Shown: piece after piece, positions 9,499 to 17,772 of the stretch
Numbering within the stretch: position 1 is the first letter of the stretch
Layout: the number at the start of each line of letters is the position of its first letter
NCBI RefSeq assembly: GCF_019970065.1
Contig: NZ_JAHXYH010000007.1
Span: forward strand, 1-64,000
Reading direction: 5' to 3'
Origin: Chryseobacterium sp. OSA05B
GTDB taxonomy: Bacteria > Bacteroidota > Bacteroidia > Flavobacteriales > Weeksellaceae
Length of the DNA: 64,000 nucleotides
Position numbers and translations under genes: made by a program
The notes under the pieces: generated by a model
The model's database searches: none
What the model was told of the DNA's origin: nothing
What the model saw: the letters and a program-made list of their open reading frames with translations, nothing else

Positions 9499-9532
9499 AA
9501 ATCCGCCTTACAATTTAATGTGAGGCGGATTT
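9499..9532. terminator. Shared terminator between convergent aldolase and TlpA-like genes
   Basis: A 10-bp inverted repeat (AAATCCGCCT and its complement) with A- and T-rich flanks sits between two convergent stop codons. Confidence 0.8.
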
Positions 9533-9539
9533 ATTATAC

Positions 9540-10322
9540 TTACTTTAAAAGTTTTTCAATCGTATCATCTACTTCATGCACTGCTTGTGATGACAAACCA
9601 TTGATAGAAAAAGCAACTTTTGAGTCTTTATCAATGACAATATGTGTCGGATAGCTGTTTACTTTATAATCATCAATAATCTTTTTAGCATTCGGTACCA
9701 AATGGTATTTAAATTCTTTTTTAGTTAAAAACTTCTGTAAAGCTTTTTGATTATCAAAAGTAATTCCCAGAAAGACAACATCTTTTCCTGAATATTTATC
9801 TACAAGTTTATTAAGTTCAGGGATTTCCACCAGACAAGGCTTGCAGCTTGTAAACCAAAAATTGATCACAACTATCTTTCCTTTCAGTTCTTTCAGACTG
9901 AAACGTTTTTTCTCAAAATCTACAGCAGTAAAATCTTTTGCAGGAGTTCTGGGCTGCTCCGGCTTTTCACTTCTGGCCTTCGCAATATATTCTTTTTGTT
10001 TAGCTTTTTCTTCTTCTGATAATTGTTTCAGATAAATGGCCTTTATTTCTCCAGCTGTATTTTTATAGAATTCAACATTATAATCATCACTTTGAATAGC
10101 CTGCATCATTTCCATTCCCTTTACCCTTGTTCCTTCCGGTAAATAAACCGGGATACTTTCACCATCAAACTGAAGTTCTTTACTTCTTAATTTTAATTCA
10201 TTTTTATCCAATTTAGTTAATCCTTTCAAAACATCATTTCCTGACGACTGACCCATACAATACAGAGGAGCAAGACCGACAAGAAGAATTAAGATTTTCA
10301 TTGTGTTTTTAAATTTTCCCAT
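9540..10322 (-). CDS. TlpA-like thiol-disulfide oxidoreductase
   Basis: This 260-residue envelope protein has an N-terminal signal sequence (hydrophobic residues 9-20; YCMGQ could even be a lipobox). A domain of about 100 residues of unknown role precedes a thioredoxin fold at about 128-260. The redox motif is C160-KPC-163 in NFWFTSCKPCLVEIP, and a cis-Pro follows in NSYPTHIVID. Such proteins reduce or exchange disulfides in exported proteins or cytochrome c maturation partners. An alternative start at Met8 is equally plausible because the signal core begins there. The substrate is unknown. Confidence 0.85.
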   Translation of the reverse strand: MGKFKNTMKILILLVGLAPLYCMGQSSGNDVLKGLTKLDKNELKLRSKELQFDGESIPVYLPEGTRVKGMEMMQAIQSDDYNVEFYKNTAGEIKAIYLKQLSEEEKAKQKEYIAKARSEKPEQPRTPAKDFTAVDFEKKRFSLKELKGKIVVINFWFTSCKPCLVEIPELNKLVDKYSGKDVVFLGITFDNQKALQKFLTKKEFKYHLVPNAKKIIDDYKVNSYPTHIVIDKDSKVAFSINGLSSQAVHEVDDTIEKLLK

Positions 10323-10547
10323 TTTCGTTTTTATATCTATTAATAATTACATTTAAACAAATCAATTACCTTAGAATCAATTTGATGTAAAATTATTAAT
10401 TTTATTCCATATATTTTACGTTTTGTATTTATTACTACATATTACCTAATTATAGAAAAACAATTAGATGTAATTGAAATTTTATTTAATAATATAAATA
10501 TTAACACTGTTTTAAAAGATCAATTTTAATAGGACTAAATAGCTTTC

Positions 10548-11117
10548 TTATAACTTTTTAATGACTTTACATGGATTCCCCACCGCAACGGCATGGTCAG
10601 GAATGTTTTTGGTAACTACACTTCCCGCTCCAATTACTACATTACTTCCGATCGTCACTCCTGGAAGAACCACTACATTTCCTCCCAGCCATACATTATC
10701 TCCTAATGTGATAGGATGGGCGTATTCAAGGCCTTCGTTTCTCTGTTTGGCATCAAGCGGATGTCCGGCGGTATAAAAACTGCAGTTGGGTCCGATGAAA
10801 ACGTTATCTCCGAACGTTACCTTTGCACAGTCTAAAATGGTCAGATTATGATTGGCATAAAAGTTTTCTCCAACTTCAATATTATAACCGTAATCACACC
10901 AGCAACTAGGTTCAATACAAATATGTTCCCTGGTTTTTCCGAGAATCTTTTTGATTAATTGATTCCTGTTTTCGGCATCAGAGTTCTTCAGCTGATTATA
11001 TTCCAGACATAGGTCTTTAACAGCAATTCTTTCGTTGATGAGTTCCTGATCATAATTAGCATTATATAAAAGTCCCGCCTCACATTTTTCCTTTTCTGTC
11101 ATATTTTTAGGATTCAA
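10548..11117 (-). CDS. Sugar O-acetyltransferase, maltose acetyltransferase/NodL type
   Basis: This 189-residue protein has the N-terminal Mac domain (MTEKEKCEAGLLYNANYD) followed by left-handed beta-helix hexapeptide repeats, including VIGAGSVVTKNIPDHAVAVGNP at the end. The catalytic His is probably that of FYTAGHPLD. The family transfers acetyl from acetyl-CoA to sugar hydroxyls in the cytoplasm. A start at the second Met (11102) would match most homologues better than the first. It is monocistronic. Confidence 0.9.
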   Translation of the reverse strand: MNPKNMTEKEKCEAGLLYNANYDQELINERIAVKDLCLEYNQLKNSDAENRNQLIKKILGKTREHICIEPSCWCDYGYNIEVGENFYANHNLTILDCAKVTFGDNVFIGPNCSFYTAGHPLDAKQRNEGLEYAHPITLGDNVWLGGNVVVLPGVTIGSNVVIGAGSVVTKNIPDHAVAVGNPCKVIKKL

Positions 11118-11300
11118 AGTTTAGGGGTTGAAGATACGATAATACCAAAAAAAACAGGATAGTCATTAATAACCATTCTTTTCTGTATTAACAATTACAT
11201 AAACTACTTTATCAGCTCATGTTTTTAACGACAATTCATTGACATTTTTCTTTCTCTGTTATGATTTAAGTTTAAATTTTAAGCATTCAGGATCATAAAA

Positions 11301-11340
11301 GAAAACAGGATGATTAGAAAAATCACCCTGCTTTCTTTTA
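11301..11340 (-). terminator. Terminator of the GLPGLI gene
   Basis: On the minus strand, an imperfect stem (GAAAGCAGGGTGATT pairing with AATCATCCTGTTTTC) ends in a T-rich run, 20-50 bp after the GLPGLI stop codon. Confidence 0.7.
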
Positions 11341-11358
11341 CCATTGGAAACCAGTTTA

Positions 11359-12249
11359 TTACTTATAAAGTTCCGGTTCTATTTTATTGTTGTTTTTTAG
11401 TATTTCCTCCTTAGCTCTTTTTTCAATATTCCTGTACATTTCATTCATATCAATGCTTTTCCCATCCGCATTTTTCATATTGACTACTGCGCCTGCGGGC
11501 AATGTACTCATCGTTTGCTTCATATCTTTTGTAGGATCTGTAACGTAGTCTTTCCATGCTTTTTTAAACTGTTTTTTATTGACCTCGATTTCTTTTCCTC
11601 CTAAGCCAATCATGGTAAGCCCTGGTATCTGCAGGTCTTCTTCAGAAGCTGCTTCCGTTTTCTTATTGCCTATTAAAGTCATAATGTGAGATCCGGTTTT
11701 ATCTTCAATTTTTACGATAAGCCCAGGGAGTCCATAAAATTTATATGGCCCGTCCTGAATGGGAATATCTGTTGCAAACCATGCAGTCCAGCTTCTTCCT
11801 CCATAGTTGGTCGTGGCCTTCTGGGTATTGTACTCTCCTATTTTTTCCTTATCCGGAAGAATTTTCCATTCCGGTTTCTGATCTTCTGCCACTTTATAGG
11901 TAGTATTCCCTACTTTTTCAGAAAACGATACACTATAGTCCGGATACTTTTTTGTAACGCTTGAAAAAATAGTTCCCGGCTTTATATTTTTCTTGATATT
12001 GATGCTTCCTCCAAATCCGCCTTTCATCTGTTTGGCAATATCTGCTTTTGTGGCAGAATCTGAAATAAATTTTTCACGGCTATAATATTTAGATCCGCTT
12101 TTGTCTATATCTAAAAGCATGATATCACTTTTCACTTCCGCCTTATTGGTAGAATCCGCGATGTATTTGTAGTCATAAAAGAATCTGTTGACCTGTGCAT
12201 TGGCGAACACACTCAGAAATGCCAATACAATAAAATAATTTCTTTTCAT
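11359..12249 (-). CDS. GLPGLI family protein
   Basis: This 296-residue secreted protein has a signal peptide (1-18, ending ANAQ). The family-defining segment is KFYGLPGLIVKIEDKTGSH at about 170-190, preceded by the usual WTAWFATDIPIQDGP. GLPGLI proteins are common exported proteins of Flavobacteriia with no settled function. It is cut off from the upstream M56 gene by a terminator and ends in its own hairpin. A divergent second member of the family lies at 22457-23221. Confidence 0.92.
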   Translation of the reverse strand: MKRNYFIVLAFLSVFANAQVNRFFYDYKYIADSTNKAEVKSDIMLLDIDKSGSKYYSREKFISDSATKADIAKQMKGGFGGSINIKKNIKPGTIFSSVTKKYPDYSVSFSEKVGNTTYKVAEDQKPEWKILPDKEKIGEYNTQKATTNYGGRSWTAWFATDIPIQDGPYKFYGLPGLIVKIEDKTGSHIMTLIGNKKTEAASEEDLQIPGLTMIGLGGKEIEVNKKQFKKAWKDYVTDPTKDMKQTMSTLPAGAVVNMKNADGKSIDMNEMYRNIEKRAKEEILKNNNKIEPELYK

Positions 12250-12270
12250 AATTGATGTATTTTTCCTCTA

Positions 12271-12309
12271 ATTAAAAAAGCTTTGCCAATCAATCATTGA
12301 CAAAGCTTT
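12271..12309 (-). terminator. Terminator of the M56 peptidase gene
   Basis: AAAGCTTTG and CAAAGCTTT arms form a 9-bp stem with extra inner pairing, and a T-run follows on the minus strand. Confidence 0.8.
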
Positions 12310-12317
12310 AGGGTACT

Positions 12318-14297
12318 TTATTTCTTTGTCTGAATTCTTATCTCGTCGCTTTTGTTTTTTGAGGAGTCTTTATTAATGATGATCGCTTGTATTTTTTCGG
12401 GTTTCAGTGCATCCAGCTCACTTTTACTGATCTCTTTTCCGTCCAGAAATATTTTCATATCCTCTGAACCACTCACTTTAAATTTTTTTACTCCATTCAT
12501 CGCAATGCTTCCGTTGGAATCTCGCTTGATGTAATCGGCCTCCATGATCATTGTTCTCGCCTTTGAATTGAGATTATTCAAGTCCGTTCCGTTATAAAAA
12601 TAAACGTTTGCACCTCCATTTTCTGCCAGCCTTTTGGTCACTTCCAGTCTGATTTTTTCACCCATTTGTCTCGCTTTTTCACCATCTATTCTGGATCCTT
12701 CTCCGGCTATTCTTAAAGCTTCCCCCTGAATCCTGGCAATTTCGCCGTTCTGTCTGGCTTTCTCACCTGCTCTTCTTGCAACTTCTCCCTGCAGCCTTGC
12801 TTCTTCCCCTTTTTGTCTGGCTTTTTCACCTAACTCCATGGCTTCAATTCTTGCTTTTTCAGCTTTTTTTCTGGCTGCTTTTCCTTCTTTCATAGCCTTT
12901 CTGGCTTCTTTTTCTGTAACCGGGCCCCAGTTCTGATAACCGGCCGTATTATTAAATCTGAATACTCTCACTCCATTAGCTTTGGGTGGCATAGGAGGTG
13001 ATGTTGGAGCTTCTGGAAACTCTATCCTAAGATTGGATAAATCCGGGATTTCTACCCCCATATTCTCAAGAGCTTTGGTTTTGTTTTTCCATTCGTCCGA
13101 TTTGAAAAAATCATTTACTCTTTTGGCTTCTGCCGCAGAAGTCGTCATCGCTATTTTAAAGTCATCGGAACTGGTAATGGCTCCTAATTCTCCTGAAAGT
13201 TCACTGATCTCATCGATCTTTTGTTGGAATTCTTTGCTTTCAGGTTTCAGATTTTTTAAAGCCTTGCTTTTTTCTTCAATTTTCTTTCCAAGCTCTGTCA
13301 ATTTTTTCTCGCTGGAAGACTGTCTTGAATATTTAGGCTCTATAACTTCTTTTCTTTCGATTTTTTCAGGTCGTACCGTATCTTTTTTGATCTGTGCAAC
13401 GGCATCTTCAATTGCTATATTGGTTTCCTTAATTTCTTTGTTCTTGGCATTCACCATATAGGCAAAAGCCACTGAAAATAAAACCGGTAATGCAAAAATT
13501 CTACGCGCATATCCGAATTTGGTTTTGGGTTTTTGTAACATTTTGAGTCGTTTTTTTAGATTTGAACTTAGAAACGGACTGGCTGCAGGCAACTGTGTTC
13601 CGGAAAAGTGGCTTGCTAAAAGCATCTGCGCAAATGCTTTGGTGTCCGATTGTCTGACGGCTTTTTTATCCGCCAGGTATTCGTGGATCAGGCTGATCTC
13701 TTTTTTAATGATATGAAAAAACGGATTGAACCAGAAAACAGAAGTGATGATCTCAATAAATATCTTATCGAAAGAGTGTTTCTGCTCAATATGGACCATT
13801 TCATGTTTTAAAATCTGTTCTCCTACCTCAGAATTCAATGTGATGGTATTTTTCCAGAATAGATTTTTAAAGTATGAAAACGGAGCTTCAGTCAGGTCTG
13901 TACGGTAAAAATTGATCCCGTCAAAACTTTCTTTTTGAAACTGTTTCTTAAGTTGCTGGATCTTAATGACTCCAAAAATCAACTTCCCTAAAAAATAGAG
14001 AGAAACCAGTCCCAAAGCTGAAAAAATAATTCTAAAATAAGTGTGGCCATTGTCTATGTTTTTTTCTGAATTAAAATTCTGTATCTTATCAAGAAGCATA
14101 TAGAGGTCACTATTCACTTCTATCGTAAAATCATCCACCCTGATGAGGGGCAGCAGCAGCGATATCACCATCGCACCCAACAGATAAAATCTGTTATAAT
14201 GATGGAATGTCTTGTCTTTTAAAGACAACTGATAATACAAAAACATTACACCGGAGCTTAGAATTACTTTTCCAAAGTATAGAAGTACAGTTTCCAT
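12318..14297 (-). CDS. M56 (BlaR1/MecR1-like) membrane metallopeptidase with heptad-repeat tail
   Basis: This 659-residue protein has several N-terminal membrane segments (about 5-22, 37-52, 90-110 and 268-282). A cytoplasmic zinc-peptidase motif HEMVH (165-169) is followed by HEYLADKKAV, the usual downstream part of M56 signature sequences. The long C-terminal domain contains nine perfect heptads beginning GE (residues 490-552) and ends with a domain rich in short beta-strands. It sits 6 bp after a BlaI-type repressor gene; in known pairs the peptidase relieves repression by cleaving or triggering cleavage of BlaI. No penicillin-binding sensor domain is recognisable, so the signal is unknown. 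Confidence 0.88.
   Translation of the reverse strand: METVLLYFGKVILSSGVMFLYYQLSLKDKTFHHYNRFYLLGAMVISLLLPLIRVDDFTIEVNSDLYMLLDKIQNFNSEKNIDNGHTYFRIIFSALGLVSLYFLGKLIFGVIKIQQLKKQFQKESFDGINFYRTDLTEAPFSYFKNLFWKNTITLNSEVGEQILKHEMVHIEQKHSFDKIFIEIITSVFWFNPFFHIIKKEISLIHEYLADKKAVRQSDTKAFAQMLLASHFSGTQLPAASPFLSSNLKKRLKMLQKPKTKFGYARRIFALPVLFSVAFAYMVNAKNKEIKETNIAIEDAVAQIKKDTVRPEKIERKEVIEPKYSRQSSSEKKLTELGKKIEEKSKALKNLKPESKEFQQKIDEISELSGELGAITSSDDFKIAMTTSAAEAKRVNDFFKSDEWKNKTKALENMGVEIPDLSNLRIEFPEAPTSPPMPPKANGVRVFRFNNTAGYQNWGPVTEKEARKAMKEGKAARKKAEKARIEAMELGEKARQKGEEARLQGEVARRAGEKARQNGEIARIQGEALRIAGEGSRIDGEKARQMGEKIRLEVTKRLAENGGANVYFYNGTDLNNLNSKARTMIMEADYIKRDSNGSIAMNGVKKFKVSGSEDMKIFLDGKEISKSELDALKPEKIQAIIINKDSSKNKSDEIRIQTKK
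12642..12830 (-). repeat. Nine-heptad coding repeat in the M56 protein
   Basis: This 189-bp segment encodes nine consecutive 7-residue units of pattern GExxRxx (GEKARQK, GEEARLQ, GEVARRA and so on). The DNA units are diverged, so it is an old protein repeat, probably a charged coiled coil. Confidence 0.85.
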
Positions 14298-14303
14298 AGT
14301 CTG

Positions 14304-14687
14304 CTAATTTTTCTTTTTGAGTTCATCCAAAAGCATTTCAAGGTCTTCCACGGTCATTTCATTCTTTTCCACCAGAAAGGAAACCGCACTTTTATAGGAA
14401 CCTTTGAAATAATTTTTCACGAGACTTTTCATCGTTTTCCCGGAATACTGTTCTTTGGTGACCAACGGGAAATACTCATGCTGTCTTCCGTATACATGAT
14501 AGTCTACGAATTCTTTATCCTTCAATACCTTTAAAATCGTGGAGACTGTATTTGTATGCGGCTTCGGTTCGGGAAATAAATCCAGAACATCTTTCAGAAA
14601 TCCTTTTTCCAGTTTCCATAAATACTGCATTACCTGCTCTTCCGCTTTCGTTAAATTCTGAATTATCATATCCTTTTCATTTATCAT
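14304..14687 (-). CDS. BlaI/MecI/CopY family transcriptional repressor
   Basis: This 127-residue winged-helix repressor starts with the family hallmark LTKAEEQVMQYLWKL and carries the recognition region HTNTVSTILKVLKDKEFV at about 45-62. The C-terminal dimerisation helices (MTVEDLEMLLDEL) are intact. It is the first gene of a two-gene unit with the M56 peptidase. Two ACTAA-N4-TTAGT dyads and one TACA-N2-TGTA dyad lie just upstream, so autorepression is likely. An alternative start at Met7 is possible. The metallo-beta-lactamase is 13 kb away and has no such dyad that I noticed. Confidence 0.92.
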   Translation of the reverse strand: MINEKDMIIQNLTKAEEQVMQYLWKLEKGFLKDVLDLFPEPKPHTNTVSTILKVLKDKEFVDYHVYGRQHEYFPLVTKEQYSGKTMKSLVKNYFKGSYKSAVSFLVEKNEMTVEDLEMLLDELKKKN

Positions 14688-14718
14688 TATAATGATGTAG
14701 AATTTTCATAGAATTCTA

Positions 14719-14787
14719 TATCACTAAGAAATTAGTTATACAAATGTAGAAATAAATATGAATCAAACAACTAATTTTTTAGTGATA
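14719..14787. promoter_or_regulatory. Predicted BlaI-type operator cluster
   Basis: Two dyads, ACTAAGAAATTAGT (14723-14736) and ACTAATTTTTTAGT (14770-14783), form the arms of a 19-bp inverted repeat matching at 18 of 19 positions. Between them lies TACAAATGTA (14739-14748), the classic TACA-N2-TGTA box of BlaI/CopY repressors. The cluster is 30-100 bp upstream of the repressor start. Confidence 0.7.
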
Positions 14788-15078
14788 AAAGATAGCCAAT
14801 TATAACACATTGAAAATCAGAAAGATAAATTTTATTAAAATATGTTAAATTTTTAATACTCTTATTTATTACCTGTTTAATAGGCATGAAAAGCTCCGAT
14901 TAAGCTATACATTCTTAAAACTTGGTTAAAAAAAATACGGGTTAGATAATTTATATTCCGATTCAAACAATCTGATCTCATACAAACTTCTTTTACTTTT
15001 ATAAAACGATCTGTATCTATCCAAATAGCCCAAACTGTAACTATTTAGATTGATCCTGTTTAATGATATTTGTATTAA
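14788..15078. other. Intergenic stretch between the BlaI operator and the ATP-grasp gene
   Basis: About 290 bp of AT-rich DNA separates divergent genes. It should hold the promoter of the ATP-grasp gene; apart from a degenerate TATTTG near 15067 I see no distinct element. Confidence 0.4.
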
Positions 15079-15960
15079 ATGGGAAAAAATATGAAAATTG
15101 CGCTGGTTGGTTATAAAAAACAGGAAAAGTTGACACAGGGAGTTGCCAATGATGAGGATTCAGATCTTTTACATTTTTTAATTGGTAAAGGGCTAGATGT
15201 TACCTCGGTCATCTGGAATGATGAGAATGCAGACTGGACCGGTTTTAATGTAGCTGTCATTAAATCTCCATGGGATTATCACAACCATTTACCGGCATTT
15301 TTAAATTGGCTGAATCAACTGGAAAAACTCAATGTCAGGGTCTTAAACCCGGTGGAGATCATCCGGTGGAACAGTCATAAAAAATATCTTAAAGATATCG
15401 CCCAAAACGGACTGCCGGTCATTGCAGCAGAGTATATTAATAAAGGTTCTGATTTTGACGGTCGCTTTTTTGATTTGTTCGGGACTGATCAGTTGGTTGT
15501 AAAGCCCTGTGTAAGTGCAGGCGCTCAAAATACGGGCATTGTTACTCAAAACAATCTTAAAGAACGTAAGGAGGAAATCGGGCAGCTCTTAGAAACGGAA
15601 GATTATATTGTACAGCCTTTTGTGGAGGAAATAAAAAATGGCGAGTGGTCGTTTCTGTTCTTCAATGGTGAATACAGTCACTGTTCATTAAAAACACCCA
15701 AGCAAAATGATTTCAGGGTACAGCACTATCACGGCGGCAGCATCAGTTATCCTGCACCTGATCCGCTTCATATAGAACAGGCGGGAACCTATCTAAAAAG
15801 TCTGGCACAACCTACACTTTATGCCAGAGTGGACGGTGTTCTTATCAACAATAAATTTACATTAATGGAGCTGGAATTGATAGAGCCCTATTTATTCCTT
15901 AATGGGAATATTGATTTACTGGAAAACTATTATCAGGCATTAATGGCTTTGATTTCATAA
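15079..15960 (+). CDS. ATP-grasp family ligase-like protein
   Basis: This 293-residue soluble protein has the pre-ATP-grasp region KSPWDYHNHLPAFLNWL and the nucleotide-binding region KPCVSAGAQNTGIV (about 138-151). The C-terminal metal- and phosphate-binding segment is LMELELIEPYLFLNGN. It resembles RimK/DcsG-type ATP-grasp proteins that ligate a carboxylate to an amine or hydroxylamine via acyl phosphate. The substrate is unknown and no biosynthetic neighbours help. A second Met (codon 5) is an equally good start. It stands alone on the plus strand. Confidence 0.8.
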   Translation: MGKNMKIALVGYKKQEKLTQGVANDEDSDLLHFLIGKGLDVTSVIWNDENADWTGFNVAVIKSPWDYHNHLPAFLNWLNQLEKLNVRVLNPVEIIRWNSHKKYLKDIAQNGLPVIAAEYINKGSDFDGRFFDLFGTDQLVVKPCVSAGAQNTGIVTQNNLKERKEEIGQLLETEDYIVQPFVEEIKNGEWSFLFFNGEYSHCSLKTPKQNDFRVQHYHGGSISYPAPDPLHIEQAGTYLKSLAQPTLYARVDGVLINNKFTLMELELIEPYLFLNGNIDLLENYYQALMALIS

Positions 15961-16420
15961 ATTGAAGCTGGAAATTGTTATCTGGTATTATTTTTTCTGA
16001 TATCATACCTTACCTCCTCCAGCTTTAAACTTAAATTATCCCATGCTTAGATTAAGCTAATGATTATTACCACGGCAAATGAGCCTTGTCTCCACTTTTG
16101 TTTTCTGCATATAATACAGGATGAGTAATTTTGACTTTTTAACCATGTCAAGGTTTTGAACCTTGACATGGATAGTAGCGAAGATTGTTTCTCAATAAAT
16201 ATGATTCAGATTTAAATAAGTCGAACAATAAATGGAACTTTAATTTTCATTACAGCCACTCATTCAGTTTAAAAATAGCATTAATAAACATCCTGCAATC
16301 ATCATTTGTACAATAATGAACTCATTATATTAAAGATTTGTTAAAATTTATTAAAGAAAATTAAAATGAACTTGTTTAAAGTGAGAAAATATATTTATTT
16401 TAGTGCTTTAAAAATTTCTC
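15961..16420. other. Intergenic stretch with one strong hairpin and a promoter-like octamer
   Basis: This 460-bp stretch has no convincing ORF. It contains a perfect 13-bp inverted repeat at 16143-16171 without a T-run, and TATTTTAG at 16396-16403, a variant of the TAnnTTTG promoter element, upstream of the next gene. Confidence 0.55.
16143..16171. repeat. Perfect 13-bp inverted repeat
   Basis: CCATGTCAAGGTT and its exact complement are separated by TTG. There is no T-run on either side, so it is not a standard terminator; it may be a dispersed hairpin element or a binding site. Confidence 0.8.
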
Positions 16421-17002
16421 ATGAAAAGATATAATTTATTGATTGTACTATTACTTCTTATTTTTAACGTGACTGCGGCTCAAAAGAAAAATTCTCCGGC
16501 GGCAGATCTCAGTATCTTAAAGGAAACCAAAACCAAAATCGAAAATACGGTTCCATTGGTCATCAAACATCTTCAGGCTATCGCTGATAAAGAAGGAGAC
16601 AACAACATTGTCACCAACGGGAAAACGGCGTTAGGAAAAGAGTATGGGATTCTGGAATCCGAATGGTTCCTGTACAGAAATAATATGAAGAACTGTATCC
16701 TGAACAATTCCTCCAAAAAAGCTAAAAAATGTATGGATTACCATACGCAATACCTGAGAAATACATTCATCAACTACGGAAACTATATCTCAAACCTTAC
16801 CAGAAAGAACGGATATCTGGGTGTGGAAGGGGATACAAAATTTGATTTCAAACCGGCTGACATTACTACCAAACTGAGCGAAGCTTATTTCAACGCACAG
16901 GAAGCAGCAGGAAGAATGAAAGGTGATCAGAAAAAAGACTTTTTGGGACAGACCATGTCTGATGATAACAAGCTTACACCTTTCGGTCAATTAGCTCAAT
17001 AA
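16421..17002 (+). CDS. Hypothetical secreted protein
   Basis: This 193-residue protein has a signal peptide (1-20, ending TAAQ). The mature part looks helical, with two nearby Cys residues (NNMKNCILNNSSKKAKKCM) that may form a disulfide. I do not recognise the family. It is monocistronic and followed by a perfect terminator. Confidence 0.75.
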   Translation: MKRYNLLIVLLLLIFNVTAAQKKNSPAADLSILKETKTKIENTVPLVIKHLQAIADKEGDNNIVTNGKTALGKEYGILESEWFLYRNNMKNCILNNSSKKAKKCMDYHTQYLRNTFINYGNYISNLTRKNGYLGVEGDTKFDFKPADITTKLSEAYFNAQEAAGRMKGDQKKDFLGQTMSDDNKLTPFGQLAQ

Positions 17003-17022
17003 TATTAACGTATACCATAATG

Positions 17023-17053
17023 AATCCCACTTTAAAAAAAGTGGGATTTTTTT
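17023..17053 (+). terminator. Terminator after the secreted protein gene
   Basis: AATCCCACTTT and its exact complement flank an A-rich loop and are followed by a run of T. Confidence 0.88.
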
Positions 17054-17082
17054 AAGCCTCTACTCCATTCAATTTTTATCCC

Positions 17083-17682
17083 ATGCTCAATATTTTTACT
17101 GCAATCAATTCCTACATCAGCTCAATGATCAATCATGAAGATACCTCACCCGTTTCTTTATCTCTGGAAGCGATGATGGCTATTTTCACAAAACTGAAAA
17201 AAGAAGAACTTCCCCGGAACAGTATTGTGGTAAAACCCAATCAGATTTGTGAACATATCTATTTTATTGAAAAGGGAGCAGCACGAATTTTCTACTATAA
17301 GGATGAAAAAGATGTAACGGATGGTTTCAGAGGAGAGGAAACCTTACTTCTGTCTATCATAAGCTTTATCCGTCAGAAACCTGACAAAAGGGGGATCGAG
17401 CTTTTAGACGACTGTATTTTATGGAAGCTCAGCTATCAAGATCTGGAAGAACTTTCTGCCACCTATCCGGATATTCAGTACTTATACAGGATGATCATGA
17501 GCAGCGTTTTAATCATGACCCAAAACAGAATAGACCGAATGCTTTTTCAGACAGCAGAAGAAAGATATGATGATTTTGTAAAATCACATCCGAGAGCAGC
17601 TGAACTTCTTACTCTTGGTATGATTGCTTCTTTCTTAGGAATAACACAGGAAACGCTAAGCAGGATCCGCTCGAAAAAGTAA
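17083..17682 (+). CDS. Crp/Fnr family transcriptional regulator
   Basis: This 199-residue protein has a cyclic-nucleotide-binding-like beta-barrel at about 35-125 (VVKPNQICEHIYFIEKGAARIFYY). A long dimerisation helix follows (about 135-160), then a C-terminal HTH with recognition region ASFLGITQETLSRIRSKK. No Fe-S cysteine cluster is visible, so it is not an FNR-type oxygen sensor; the ligand is unknown. Two FNR/CRP-like dyads lie immediately downstream, in front of the esterase gene, which is the most obvious candidate target. Confidence 0.9.
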   Translation: MLNIFTAINSYISSMINHEDTSPVSLSLEAMMAIFTKLKKEELPRNSIVVKPNQICEHIYFIEKGAARIFYYKDEKDVTDGFRGEETLLLSIISFIRQKPDKRGIELLDDCILWKLSYQDLEELSATYPDIQYLYRMIMSSVLIMTQNRIDRMLFQTAEERYDDFVKSHPRAAELLTLGMIASFLGITQETLSRIRSKK

Positions 17683-17684
17683 TA

Positions 17685-17731
17685 TTTGACAAATGTCAAA
17701 ACATTTATTTTTTAATTTGATTTTTGTCAAA
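17685..17731. promoter_or_regulatory. Two tandem Crp/Fnr-like operator dyads
   Basis: TTTGACAAATGTCAAA (17685-17700, perfect 7-bp arms) and TTTGATTTTTGTCAAA (17716-17731) are both 16 bp long, with centres 31 bp apart, about three helical turns. They resemble TTGAT-N4-ATCAA sites and sit upstream of the esterase promoter. Confidence 0.6.
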
Positions 17732-17753
17732 TTGACTATGTAAGTCCGGGTAA

Positions 17754-17761
17754 TATCTTTG
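17754..17761 (+). promoter_or_regulatory. Promoter -7 element (TATCTTTG) of the esterase gene
   Basis: This TAnnTTTG match lies 11 bp before the ATG. A TTG at about 17732 gives roughly the expected 19-bp spacing for a Bacteroidota -33 element. Confidence 0.6.
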
Positions 17762-17772
17762 AAAAAAAAGAT

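Noticed and set aside
12982-13461. 159-codon plus-strand frame over the M56 peptidase gene
   Set aside because: It is antisense to a clear M56 protein and has no recognisable domain or codon signal, so it is a shadow frame.
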